DNA from: Olivibacter jilunii
Lineage (GTDB): Bacteria > Bacteroidota > Bacteroidia > Sphingobacteriales > Sphingobacteriaceae
Direction of reading: 5' to 3'
NCBI RefSeq assembly: GCF_900607235.1
Contig: NZ_LR027858.1
Location: 1-64,000 of the forward strand
DNA: 64,000 bases
Made by a program: the position numbers and the translations under genes
Shown: positions 8,927-17,031 of the stretch, in pieces
How positions within the stretch are numbered: the stretch's first letter is position 1
How the letters are laid out: each line of letters begins with the position of its first letter
Notes under the pieces: generated by a model
Databases searched by the model: none
Told to the model about the DNA's origin: nothing
Seen by the model: the letters and a program-made list of their open reading frames with translations, nothing else

Positions 8927-9973
8927 TTATTCAGCTGCGTACCAGCCATGTCGCTCCCTTACCTGAACCATAGCCCTTAAGATATCATCCCAAGTATCTT
9001 GTTTTTCCATAACCGTATTGGGAAACATGCAGCCATCCCAACAGATGTGGTTAAAAGCTTTTGTTAATTCACCATGACTATCTCTTAACCAAAACCCGGC
9101 ATCCGTAGCGATATCAAGCTTTCCATTAGGATCACTCGCTAGGCAATGGCGTCCGGTCTTATCGTGCGAGCCGGATCCGAAAACGGTGCCATCGTTCTGC
9201 GCCACATGAAAATCAATTGTCCAGGGTCTTAACTGTTCAGTCAGTTCGCGTAAGCCCGCCTGAAAGGTTCCTCGATCGCTCCATTCAAAATCTGTCGGCA
9301 AGATGCGATCTTCCGGACTGTTATACCCTAGCAAGTATAAAAGTGTATGCGCCATATCTGCCTGAAAACCGATATTAGGCCTATTTACCTGTTCCAAGGT
9401 ATCTAACATCACCCGCCAGCTATGCATCCCTCCCCAACATATTTCGCCCTCTGCCGCAAGCCTTTCTCCGAAACCTTCGGCAACATCACAAGCCTCGCGA
9501 AAGGTTTGTGCTATCAGTTTGCTATTTGCCACTGGATTTTTTAGCCACTCATTTACACTGGAAGCCGAATCAATGCGGATTACATTATTCGTCCTGATTC
9601 CTAATTTTCGCAGTTTTTCACCGAAACGGCAGGCCCTGCGTACCACATCCACGAAGCGCCTTCTCTCCTCCGCATATCCCATTGCTGCTCCGCCCGAAGG
9701 GTGCCAAACCGGCGCTACCAAGGTGCCGATTACCAGGTCGAGTGTCCCTACTTTATCCACCAATTGTTTGATTTCGTCATCAGAAGCGTCCATCCGAATA
9801 TGCTCGTCGAAAAGCCCCAAATCTATACCGTCGAACTTAACACCATCCACCACCGCTGTTGCCGTCCGTTCCAGCAGCGTATCCAGCGAAATGATTGGTT
9901 CAGCTCCTTCACCTTTTCCAACAACACCGGGCCAGGTAGCATTATGTAGTTTGGGAAAATTGTTCTTCTTCAT
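8927..9973 (-). CDS. Sugar phosphate isomerase/epimerase-like TIM-barrel protein
   Basis: A 348-residue protein of the AP-endonuclease-2/xylose isomerase-like TIM-barrel superfamily. Metal-ligand-type residues appear in order on successive strands: [11 protein letters not shown]-like [15 protein letters not shown] (Glu, His), [11 protein letters not shown] (Asp, His), [16 protein letters not shown] (Asp, His) and the late [11 protein letters not shown] segment. No signal peptide. It lies 34 bp after the cupin gene and 25 bp before the Gfo gene. Proteins of this fold are repeatedly encoded with DUF1080 and Gfo/Idh/MocA genes, where they act on keto-sugars. That role is inferred from context and not provable from sequence. 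Confidence 0.87.
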   Translation of the reverse strand: MKKNNFPKLHNATWPGVVGKGEGAEPIISLDTLLERTATAVVDGVKFDGIDLGLFDEHIRMDASDDEIKQLVDKVGTLDLVIGTLVAPVWHPSGGAAMGYAEERRRFVDVVRRACRFGEKLRKLGIRTNNVIRIDSASSVNEWLKNPVANSKLIAQTFREACDVAEGFGERLAAEGEICWGGMHSWRVMLDTLEQVNRPNIGFQADMAHTLLYLLGYNSPEDRILPTDFEWSDRGTFQAGLRELTEQLRPWTIDFHVAQNDGTVFGSGSHDKTGRHCLASDPNGKLDIATDAGFWLRDSHGELTKAFNHICWDGCMFPNTVMEKQDTWDDILRAMVQVRERHGWYAAE

Positions 9974-10007
9974 AATTTGATTGTTTTACAATGAATTTGG
10001 ATTTTGC

Positions 10008-11222
10008 CTAAAAGTTGGTTTTATCTAAATCAGGATTAGCAGGACCGAAGTGTTTCAATAAGACCATCGGATCAACACGTGAATAATTGCTGATGGTAAC
10101 ACCATTTACTGCAGCCTTTTCCGATACGAAAAACTCATCATTAGTAAGCTGGTTGTACCGAATGAGCGCCGGAGTTTCAACCTCCCAAATACCTAGCTTT
10201 CCACGGCCTTGCATCATAATCAATCCGTAGGCGGCGCCATCATATATCGTCACCGTTTGGCCTGGCAGAATGGTCAGTTCCTTCGCGCTAAAGGCGTCAG
10301 ACTTATAACATATCCATTTTTCCTCATAACCCATTTCTCTCATCTCCGCCATTGATTTTACCGGCACAGGACGCATGAAGCGATTTTTCATCATATGGGG
10401 ATCTACGTTCAACTCCCAATCGATCACATCCAGCAATTCGTCAAAATCGCCGATACGCTCTTTGGGCGTACCATTCCATAATAGCTCTTCGGGTATAACG
10501 GCCTCGTTGACGAGCGATTGGTACATCGCAAAGACATCCGAAGCTTTCTGCGGCTCATAAGTACATAAACTGCCCGGTGCGTGAAGCAAACCGGGTGGGA
10601 CGTCCCACCCCGTACCAGGCTCCAAGCGGAATGCTTGTGAAAAATTGGTAATCTTATTATCGCCTTTTGAAAAATTCATCAAACAAGTTTTTATTTGATC
10701 CTTCGTTGTACCGGGCGCGATTCCCATAAACGTATAAGGGAAGTCGCCCCCATGATTATTCAGCTGTGGCGGAAAATAATAGGCTTCCGGTTTGCCCTGT
10801 TGACCGATGAGTGCTGCTTTCTCATCATTATGATGGATATGATGTGGAAGTGGGCCCATATTGTCAAAAAATTTGGAATACATCGGCCAGCTTTTGTAAG
10901 CATCCCATAGACGTTGACCGATTAATTCGCCTTTGAGTAGTTCAACAGCATCACGGAGCAGGGCCTTTTGCACGGTAGAACCCTCTTCATACACAATAAA
11001 GCTTAAGCCCTCGTGCTCGCCTGTTAATGGGCCATTTTTAGCGGGTGTCGTGGATGAGAGCCAGCGTTCGTCAATACCCCCTCGTTCGCCACCCAATATG
11101 TAGTAATCGTCCGGATGTAATTTAATACGCCTACCGGGTACACAGAAAGATCGGGGCACCCAATTGGGTGCTAATCTTAATATCCCCCCTCCCTGTTCCA
11201 TTGCTTTTTGAATAATATTCAT
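10008..11222 (-). CDS. Cupin/class I phosphomannose-isomerase-like protein
   Basis: A roughly 404-residue protein resembling class I mannose-6-phosphate isomerases (double cupin). It has a metal-site-like GPLPHHIHHNDEKA segment, a GWDVPPGLLHAPGSLCTYEPQ segment matching the second metal-ligand strand of PMI-type cupins, and a C-terminal cupin half (ELTILPGQTVTIYDGAAYGLIMMQGRGKLG). I start at 11222 (MNIIQKAMEQGG), 19 bp after the upstream stop, because the longer frame overlaps the previous gene and adds an unusual Cys-rich extension. There is no signal peptide. Probably an isomerase of the sugar released by the upstream enzymes; the exact substrate is unknown. Confidence 0.75.
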   Translation of the reverse strand: MNIIQKAMEQGGGILRLAPNWVPRSFCVPGRRIKLHPDDYYILGGERGGIDERWLSSTTPAKNGPLTGEHEGLSFIVYEEGSTVQKALLRDAVELLKGELIGQRLWDAYKSWPMYSKFFDNMGPLPHHIHHNDEKAALIGQQGKPEAYYFPPQLNNHGGDFPYTFMGIAPGTTKDQIKTCLMNFSKGDNKITNFSQAFRLEPGTGWDVPPGLLHAPGSLCTYEPQKASDVFAMYQSLVNEAVIPEELLWNGTPKERIGDFDELLDVIDWELNVDPHMMKNRFMRPVPVKSMAEMREMGYEEKWICYKSDAFSAKELTILPGQTVTIYDGAAYGLIMMQGRGKLGIWEVETPALIRYNQLTNDEFFVSEKAAVNGVTISNYSRVDPMVLLKHFGPANPDLDKTNF

Positions 11223-11241
11223 CCTATCTTTATTTAAAAGT

Positions 11242-12324
11242 TTACAATTCGTCTGTATACGTTGAAAGCAGCTTTTCAATAGCCGCCTGTTGGCTGATCA
11301 CGTCAAGCGTTAGCGTGTAACCACGCGATTCGCCCGGTTTCAATAAAATCAATTGCTGCTGCGCTCTCGCTTTATGTTGACCAATCGGCGGATGCGTACC
11401 CGGCTCCAAGCCGGTAACGTATTCGCCCCGCCCCCAATGCTGCCAGTTTGTTAGCCAAGGAAGCTGGCTTTTTTGAAAGGATAAGGAAACAGCCAAGCCG
11501 AGGTGCTCGTTATACACACCACATTGGCATTTCCCGTTCGGATCACTCTTGACGTCGATAAAGGCAGCCTCTTCCCCTTGTCCGTTATGGATCGACAAAG
11601 GCGCGCTACATTTTTTGAAAGCTTTACCTTCCTTAAAGAGTTTATTTTTTGCTCCCGTCTCTCGTGCTTCCCAGCTCCCATGCCATAACAGTCGGCTTCC
11701 TTCGTCCACTAAAGGCCAACCGAAATTGAAGTGATAGAGTAGCATATGAGGTACGGCCGTATTCCCGTAATTGGTAATACGATCATCGATATAGATTGCG
11801 GGCTTTCCCAACACAGCCCGGATCGTCCTTTTTAGCTCAAGATTAGGCCCTAGCGGGTGCCCTTGTCTGATGATTCCCGTCATAGACATCGTAGGTTCAG
11901 CATCACGCAGATCCGGTTGGATAACAGCGATTATTTCAGCAGGTGAATTACTGATTTGATCGTGTAAACCGCGTGCACCAAAATCATCCTGCTCGGGCCC
12001 ACCTGTATGAGTAAGCCCACAGGTTACTAATAAACCACCTCCAAAAGTTCGCAGCCAATCGGTACCGCGATCTGCAAATGGTTGTGCCTTCATGACGCCT
12101 AAGCGACTTAACCAGGATAGGCTATGCTGATTAAAGAAGGCCTCCGCGATGTCCATTGCCCGATCGATGACGACCTTAAACCGCAAGCCTGCGCCGGTAT
12201 TAATCCAAGCAATACGGGTTCCCGCCCCAAGGCCATTATCCAACACCGAGGTTTCTATCCCACCCAGTTGACTGGGATTAGTGACTTTTTCTAACCAGTT
12301 ACCTCTTTGCTTGTCATCCATCAT
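11242..12324 (-). CDS. DUF4432 aldose-1-epimerase-like protein
   Basis: A 360-residue protein of the galactose mutarotase-like beta-sandwich superfamily, DUF4432 type. Visible features include VVIDRAMDIAEAFFNQHSLSWLS near the N-terminus, GGLLVTCGLTHTGGP, a mid-protein HMLLYHFNFGWPLVDEGS with the conserved His, and the C-terminal LPWLTNWQHWGRGEYVTGLEPGTHPP with a conserved Glu. These are the positions where mutarotases place catalytic His and Glu. No signal peptide. Its ATG overlaps the stop of the upstream cytochrome gene by 4 bp (ATGA), a classical coupled arrangement. Likely an anomerase for the operon's sugar; the substrate is not known. Confidence 0.85.
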   Translation of the reverse strand: MMDDKQRGNWLEKVTNPSQLGGIETSVLDNGLGAGTRIAWINTGAGLRFKVVIDRAMDIAEAFFNQHSLSWLSRLGVMKAQPFADRGTDWLRTFGGGLLVTCGLTHTGGPEQDDFGARGLHDQISNSPAEIIAVIQPDLRDAEPTMSMTGIIRQGHPLGPNLELKRTIRAVLGKPAIYIDDRITNYGNTAVPHMLLYHFNFGWPLVDEGSRLLWHGSWEARETGAKNKLFKEGKAFKKCSAPLSIHNGQGEEAAFIDVKSDPNGKCQCGVYNEHLGLAVSLSFQKSQLPWLTNWQHWGRGEYVTGLEPGTHPPIGQHKARAQQQLILLKPGESRGYTLTLDVISQQAAIEKLLSTYTDEL

Positions 12325-15017
12325 TTAGCTTTCTTGGGTTTGAACAATTCACTTTCGGCATTTCCCCCCGACTTCAGGTAGGCCATCAGGTCTTTAAGTT
12401 CCGCTGGATTTAATACATTGATCGTACCCGGAGGCATCATGGAAACTTCTGCTATCTTGCTAGCCATCACACTTTTCTTAGGGATTTGCTTTAAGACCTG
12501 TGGTGCATAAGGGTTTTGCGAAACATAATAATTCTCTTCGTCCTCATTTTTAAGTCGGCCTAAAATAGAACTGCCATCTTTCAGCGTAAAGACCGTGGAG
12601 GCATACTGATCTGAAATAACCTTATTGGGTTCGATAACTGATTCCAAAATGTCCTTCATGGTAAAACGTGTACCCAGCTGCGTTAAGTCGGGCCCGATAG
12701 AACCACCCTCACCCCGTACCGTATGGCATGATTTACAACGAATCGCGGCAAATAGCGCTGCCCCTCTTTTAAAATCACGATCGCCTGAGTCTTTTTCGAC
12801 AATCGGCAGGGCATCCTCCATCTTCCAATTTTTACCCGGACCCTTTGGTCCTTCCCCCTCAAAAGCCAAGGAAGTGCCGGTAGCACTCAAAAGCGAATCG
12901 CCGGATAATTTATTATAATGGACGTATTCACTTTTCCCAACCTTTTGTAAGGCCCGTTTTCGCGCTCTGTCCAAAAAGCCGATATAGCTATTGCCTCCTT
13001 TATATCCAAAGGCATCGTAAAACCATTTAAAGTATACCTCGCGCAGTTGCGTTGTCCACCCGCTTTCTGCCACACTCAATACGGTAGCAAAATAGATTTG
13101 CTGTGCAGGTGGCATTTTGGCCAACATATTGGCAATATCCAAGCCATATTGTGGGTTCCGCAAAATCAGGTCGGAAGACTGTGTAACGGTTTCTCGACCG
13201 GCCGTGTCATCTTTAGCCGTATATAACAAAGGAACGGTTTTCTCTACTACATCTTTGGCATCAAGGGCGACCAAGATCTTGCTTAATTGTTGATTTAACG
13301 CATTATTCCCCGAAGGATACAAACTTCCGATCTGCTGTATAATCACCTCCTTGTCCTGCCTTTTAGGAATACCTAAGCGCGCGATCGTCAGTTCATAAGC
13401 TCTAAGCAAATTTTGCTGCATGACCAATGGCAAACTGGCAATCTCAACCGTTGCCATTTTTTTCAGCATGCTGCTTTGTAATGCCGGCTCACCCGTTCGC
13501 GCCAAAGCGATCATCGCCTCTGTTAAGGTCGTTACATTTCTTTCACGCAGGGCTAAGTCTATCCAGCTTGCCACCGGTTGATGCTCAATGGCTATCCGGG
13601 CTGCATAACGTATAAAACGGTCTTTATATTTAAGATAGGGCCAAAGCTTAGCAGCCGTACCGGGAGCAGCGGCATGGTGATACTGCTCTAATTCTTTCCG
13701 AAGCTTGTGCAGATAGCTTGTCTGAGCCTGGTTTTCTTTTGTTTTATCGAGGTTTATTTTTTTGAAGTCCTTATAGTAGACCCGATAAAGATCTGATTCC
13801 AGTTTTCTTCCACCTGTTAAAAAATACAAGGCACCATCCGGGCCGATTTCACCGTCGGTCAAGGCGAGCGGTGAGCCGGAAATGAACTCCTCTGCTTTGG
13901 CTTGATAGCTTGCCCCTTTTGCCCCAAGCTGTATGCTATAAATCATACCAAAACTCCAATCAAAAGCCAGCAGGCTATTTCGGTACTTTTCAGGGAATCG
14001 GGCATTATAAGCGAACATCAGATTCGTTGGTGATCCTTGTCCGATATTTAACAGCGCCGGTAAGTTATCGGGATAGTACGCCGGCCACTTATCATTGCCC
14101 TTTCGCCAACCAAATTCAGCGCCACTGGTTACATGGCAAATTCGCGTCGGACGATACCAAGGCATTCCAAAGTCCCATTCCATATCCGAATCATAAGTAA
14201 AGAGCTCTCCCTCCCGATTAAAAGCAATATCAAAAGGATTTCGGAAACCGGAACTAATCAGTTCCCACTGCGAACCCACGGAATCTGTTTTGGCAATCCA
14301 TCCACCCTTATCATAGCTATCCGCATCGTGCCCTTGAGGGTCTAAAATCATACGGAAGAGATTATCCCTTTGCCAAGTGGGTGGTAATTTGTAGTGATCC
14401 ATTTGCGGGAGATCGGTAAAATTGCCAGCCACTACATAGATGGATGTACTATCAGGGCCTAAGACAACGCTGTGCGGTCCATGTTCACCCGCCCCTTCCA
14501 ATGCGACCAATTGAGTAATTTTGTCAAACTGGTCGTTATTGTCTGTGTCCTGGAGGCGATATAAACCGCTACCCTTTGAAAACTCGTCATTTGCTTTATG
14601 ATTCACCATAACATACAGGCTGTTATGTGCCCATAAAAGTCCCTGAGCGAAACCCATTCCGATCGTTTTATCAGTAGTATCCTTCCCGGATCCCTCCACT
14701 TTAGGAAAGTCAAGTTTTTGGATTACCGGTTTCACCGTTGAATCCGAACCGATAGGCGGTAATTCGATACGATAGAGAGAACCAAACTGATCGGATGTGA
14801 TCATTCGTCCCTTCTGGTCGAATGTCATAGCCACCCAAGAGCCCAATTCATTGTCTGAAGGGCTATAAATATGTTCTGCCACAAAATCAGGTGGCAAAAC
14901 GATTTTTTTTACTTTAGGGTCTACTTCTATTATTTTTTCCGGTTCTTCGCGACAGCCAACAAAGATCAACGATATGATCAGTGCCAGCCATAACACGTTA
15001 CGCTTATATGATTGCAT
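12321..15017 (-). CDS. Membrane-anchored dehydrogenase-like protein with C-terminal c-type cytochrome domain (PVC-type)
   Basis: An 898-residue lipoprotein (signal ending LIFVGC). The N-terminal half is a six-bladed-propeller, sorbosone/glucose-dehydrogenase-like domain (PPDFVAEHIY..., GAGEHGPHSVVLGPD, GFRNPFDIAFNREGELFTYDSDMEWDFG, DGEIGPDGALYFL). A helical HEAT-like middle follows, then a C-terminal 'putative heme-binding' domain with the c-heme motif CKSCH (C761, C764, H765) and a likely axial Met near residue 860 in MMPPG. This three-part arrangement is best known from Planctomycetes/Verrucomicrobia and from Bacteroidota carbohydrate loci. It would oxidise a sugar in the periplasm and pass electrons to a quinone or cytochrome chain (inference). 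It is the promoter-proximal gene of the 13-gene operon. Confidence 0.87.
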   Translation of the reverse strand: MQSYKRNVLWLALIISLIFVGCREEPEKIIEVDPKVKKIVLPPDFVAEHIYSPSDNELGSWVAMTFDQKGRMITSDQFGSLYRIELPPIGSDSTVKPVIQKLDFPKVEGSGKDTTDKTIGMGFAQGLLWAHNSLYVMVNHKANDEFSKGSGLYRLQDTDNNDQFDKITQLVALEGAGEHGPHSVVLGPDSTSIYVVAGNFTDLPQMDHYKLPPTWQRDNLFRMILDPQGHDADSYDKGGWIAKTDSVGSQWELISSGFRNPFDIAFNREGELFTYDSDMEWDFGMPWYRPTRICHVTSGAEFGWRKGNDKWPAYYPDNLPALLNIGQGSPTNLMFAYNARFPEKYRNSLLAFDWSFGMIYSIQLGAKGASYQAKAEEFISGSPLALTDGEIGPDGALYFLTGGRKLESDLYRVYYKDFKKINLDKTKENQAQTSYLHKLRKELEQYHHAAAPGTAAKLWPYLKYKDRFIRYAARIAIEHQPVASWIDLALRERNVTTLTEAMIALARTGEPALQSSMLKKMATVEIASLPLVMQQNLLRAYELTIARLGIPKRQDKEVIIQQIGSLYPSGNNALNQQLSKILVALDAKDVVEKTVPLLYTAKDDTAGRETVTQSSDLILRNPQYGLDIANMLAKMPPAQQIYFATVLSVAESGWTTQLREVYFKWFYDAFGYKGGNSYIGFLDRARKRALQKVGKSEYVHYNKLSGDSLLSATGTSLAFEGEGPKGPGKNWKMEDALPIVEKDSGDRDFKRGAALFAAIRCKSCHTVRGEGGSIGPDLTQLGTRFTMKDILESVIEPNKVISDQYASTVFTLKDGSSILGRLKNEDEENYYVSQNPYAPQVLKQIPKKSVMASKIAEVSMMPPGTINVLNPAELKDLMAYLKSGGNAESELFKPKKAK

Positions 15018-15518
15018 ATACGATTTCTTGAATTGTTTTAGAATAATACATTAAAGGCAGGGCTACTGCATTTAGCATCTAAAGGATGTTTATGTTTATT
15101 AATCGTTTTTATTGATTGTTCTTATTGATTGTTCTTTATGCTTGATCATAAAGAACCAAACAACCGAGAAGCTTGCTTCGAGCTCATGAATACCCTTTAA
15201 AACAAACACAAATGAATAATCAAGGCTGTCCAGTTCTCGCTAAAAATTCCGTTCCCCGTACACCGTTCTGCGGAGCCGCTCCCGCTCTCAATTCCATCCC
15301 TTCGCTTTTTCGCAGAACGTTTTTTCCGATCCTTCTAACTGAATTTTCTTTACGCTCATCCTGGAAGGCCATCATTCCCTATTCGCCATCCCGGCATAAT
15401 CGTTCAGAAATGCTTGAATGACCTTGAAGAATATCGTAGCAACGAGCAACAAAACATTAGTCCATCACTCATTTTAGCAAAAAGAAAAAAATCCATTTTG
15501 CGGTGCCTGATTAAACGA
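15018..15518. other. Intergenic region upstream of the sugar/ebo operon
   Basis: About 500 bp without a credible gene. It lies between the first gene of the sugar/ebo operon and the 3' end of susD1, so it must hold that operon's promoter. No clear TAnnTTTG-type promoter was found. It carries a 13-bp repeat array plus palindrome (15096-15156), a copy of the 'CGAGCTCATGAATACC' dispersed repeat (about 15178-15216), and an inverted repeat with 9-bp arms CGTTCTGCG/CGCAGAACG (15264-15319) followed by a T-run on the plus strand. It also holds a repeat shared with 23264-23307 (15416-15459). A small ORF at 15173-15421 is low-complexity and rejected. Confidence 0.7.
15096..15156. promoter_or_regulatory. 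13-bp direct-repeat array joined to a 10-bp-arm palindrome
   Basis: Three abutting 13-mers at 15096-15108, 15109-15121 and 15122-15134 read TTATTAATCGTTT, TTATTGATTGTTC and TTATTGATTGTTC. The last unit runs into a perfect inverted repeat GTTCTTTATG-CTTGAT-CATAAAGAAC (15131-15156). The block sits about 80-140 bp upstream of the 15017 start, a position suiting an operator for the sugar/ebo operon. The regulator is unknown. Confidence 0.5.
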
Positions 15519-16997
15519 TTACCATCCCGGATTCTGTTCAAATCCATTTAACCGAATTTCACGCTCGGGAATTGGGTATAAAAGCATATATTCCTGTATG
15601 TTATAGGAGGCCTTGCTTAAACGAGATAGTCGCTGCTTTTCTTCGATTCCGTGTTGCGTTATCACTTCGATCGCTTTAGCCGTTCGAAGTAATTGAAACC
15701 ATCGATGATTTTCAAAAGCAACCTCTACCCTTTGTTCGTGCGCAATCGCGTCACGAAGTTCCGTCTGGCTTAAACCCGACAGTGGTTGTAAGCCGGCTCT
15801 TGTACGTACCTGATTTAGATAAGGGGAAGGATCTCCTCCCTGTTCGTTTATCGCTTCTGCCAGCATGAGTAACACGTAAGCGTAGCGGTATATAGGCCAA
15901 TTTTCATTAGCGCGACCGTCTTCCAAGAAAGGTGGATGATAGTATTTTTTAATAAAGGGGATTTTGCCACCAAAAGCTACCGCTTCTTGAAATGACGCAT
16001 TGGACGGATCGTCAAATAATTGAATAGAGGCATCTCTACGAATGTCGCCGTTTTCATAAGCGTTCCATATACTTGGCGTGGGGATGTTTGTTCCTCCCAG
16101 TTTCCCGGGAAAGCCGGTGAGCTGCATCTTCCCGTTGTTGGGGCCAAATATGAAAATAAAATTGCCTGCCTCAGTTTGTAATGCAGCATCGTATTGAATA
16201 GAGAAGACATCTTCCGCATTATTCTTTGTTGCAGGATTAAAATTATCCGCATAATTAGGTAACAAAGAATAGTTTAAGGTTGTTACTTGGGTTAAAGTGG
16301 ACGCGGCCAGCTCATATTCTTTCCTCGTTAGGTAGATCTCCCCCAATAGGGTTAGCGCAGCGCCTTTTGTTGCGCGACCAATTTCTGCACCGCTATACGA
16401 CTCGGGTAAACTTGCCACGGCTCCTTGCACATCGCTTATAATCTGCTCATAAACCTGTTCAATCGCTGCGCGTCCTTCTGAAAAGGCCTTTTCGGGTTCG
16501 GCAACTTCATGAATCAATAAAGGCACCTTGCCAAAAAGACGAACTAAGTAAAAATATTGTAGGGCCCTTAGAAACTTCGTTTCTCCAATATATCTATTTT
16601 TTAACGTTTCATCCGCAAAAGGCACGGCATCTACCCGATCCAATATAACGTTGGTTTGTTGAATATTATCGTATAAAATTCGCCAACACGTGTTGACATA
16701 ATTATTGGTTGAAGTAATCATGAATTCATCAATCTCCTCGCGTTGCTGTGCCCCCCGATCTGTTTCGTCGAACTGATAGTTGGTATTATCTGCGCGCATT
16801 TCGGTCAGCGCCCAGAAATCACTTGTATATAAAGTCTGTAAGGATGCATATGCTCCATTTACAGCTCTTAAAATCTGTCCCTCCGTTTGATAATAATTCT
16901 GATCACTTGAAAATGAGTAAGGTTCTACGTCCAGTAGATTCTTACAGGATGCACTAAGCAATAGCAAACATCCTACTATATAGATTCTGATCTTCAT
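15519..16997 (-). CDS. SusD-like starch-binding outer-membrane lipoprotein (SusD1)
   Basis: A 492-residue surface glycan-binding lipoprotein of the SusD/RagB family. It has a signal peptide with a lipobox ending SASC, then the typical NLLDVEPYSFSSDQNYYQTEGQILRAVNGAYA start of the TPR-like helical fold. The C-terminal family signature includes WPIYRYAYVLLMLAEAINEQGG, YLNQVRTRAGL, VEVAFENHRWFQLLRTAKA and LLYPIPEREI. It is 34 bp downstream of susC1 and would cap that TonB-dependent transporter. Because its partner has an STN signalling domain, this pair is probably the sensing importer that controls the adjacent FecR/sigma switch. The glycan ligand is not readable from sequence; pectic oligosaccharides are inferred from the neighbours. 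Confidence 0.95.
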   Translation of the reverse strand: MKIRIYIVGCLLLLSASCKNLLDVEPYSFSSDQNYYQTEGQILRAVNGAYASLQTLYTSDFWALTEMRADNTNYQFDETDRGAQQREEIDEFMITSTNNYVNTCWRILYDNIQQTNVILDRVDAVPFADETLKNRYIGETKFLRALQYFYLVRLFGKVPLLIHEVAEPEKAFSEGRAAIEQVYEQIISDVQGAVASLPESYSGAEIGRATKGAALTLLGEIYLTRKEYELAASTLTQVTTLNYSLLPNYADNFNPATKNNAEDVFSIQYDAALQTEAGNFIFIFGPNNGKMQLTGFPGKLGGTNIPTPSIWNAYENGDIRRDASIQLFDDPSNASFQEAVAFGGKIPFIKKYYHPPFLEDGRANENWPIYRYAYVLLMLAEAINEQGGDPSPYLNQVRTRAGLQPLSGLSQTELRDAIAHEQRVEVAFENHRWFQLLRTAKAIEVITQHGIEEKQRLSRLSKASYNIQEYMLLYPIPEREIRLNGFEQNPGW

Positions 16998-17031
16998 GAG
17001 AATAATTTTCTTTTAATGTCTGTGTTTAAGC

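Noticed and set aside
9519-9980. 153-aa plus-strand ORF
   Set aside because: It is antisense to the well-supported TIM-barrel gene (8927-9973), Ser/Thr/Pro-rich as expected for an antisense frame, with no recognisable domain.
15173-15421. 82-aa plus-strand ORF in the region upstream of the sugar/ebo operon
   Set aside because: Composed of dispersed repeats and an inverted repeat, with no domain or ribosome-binding site.
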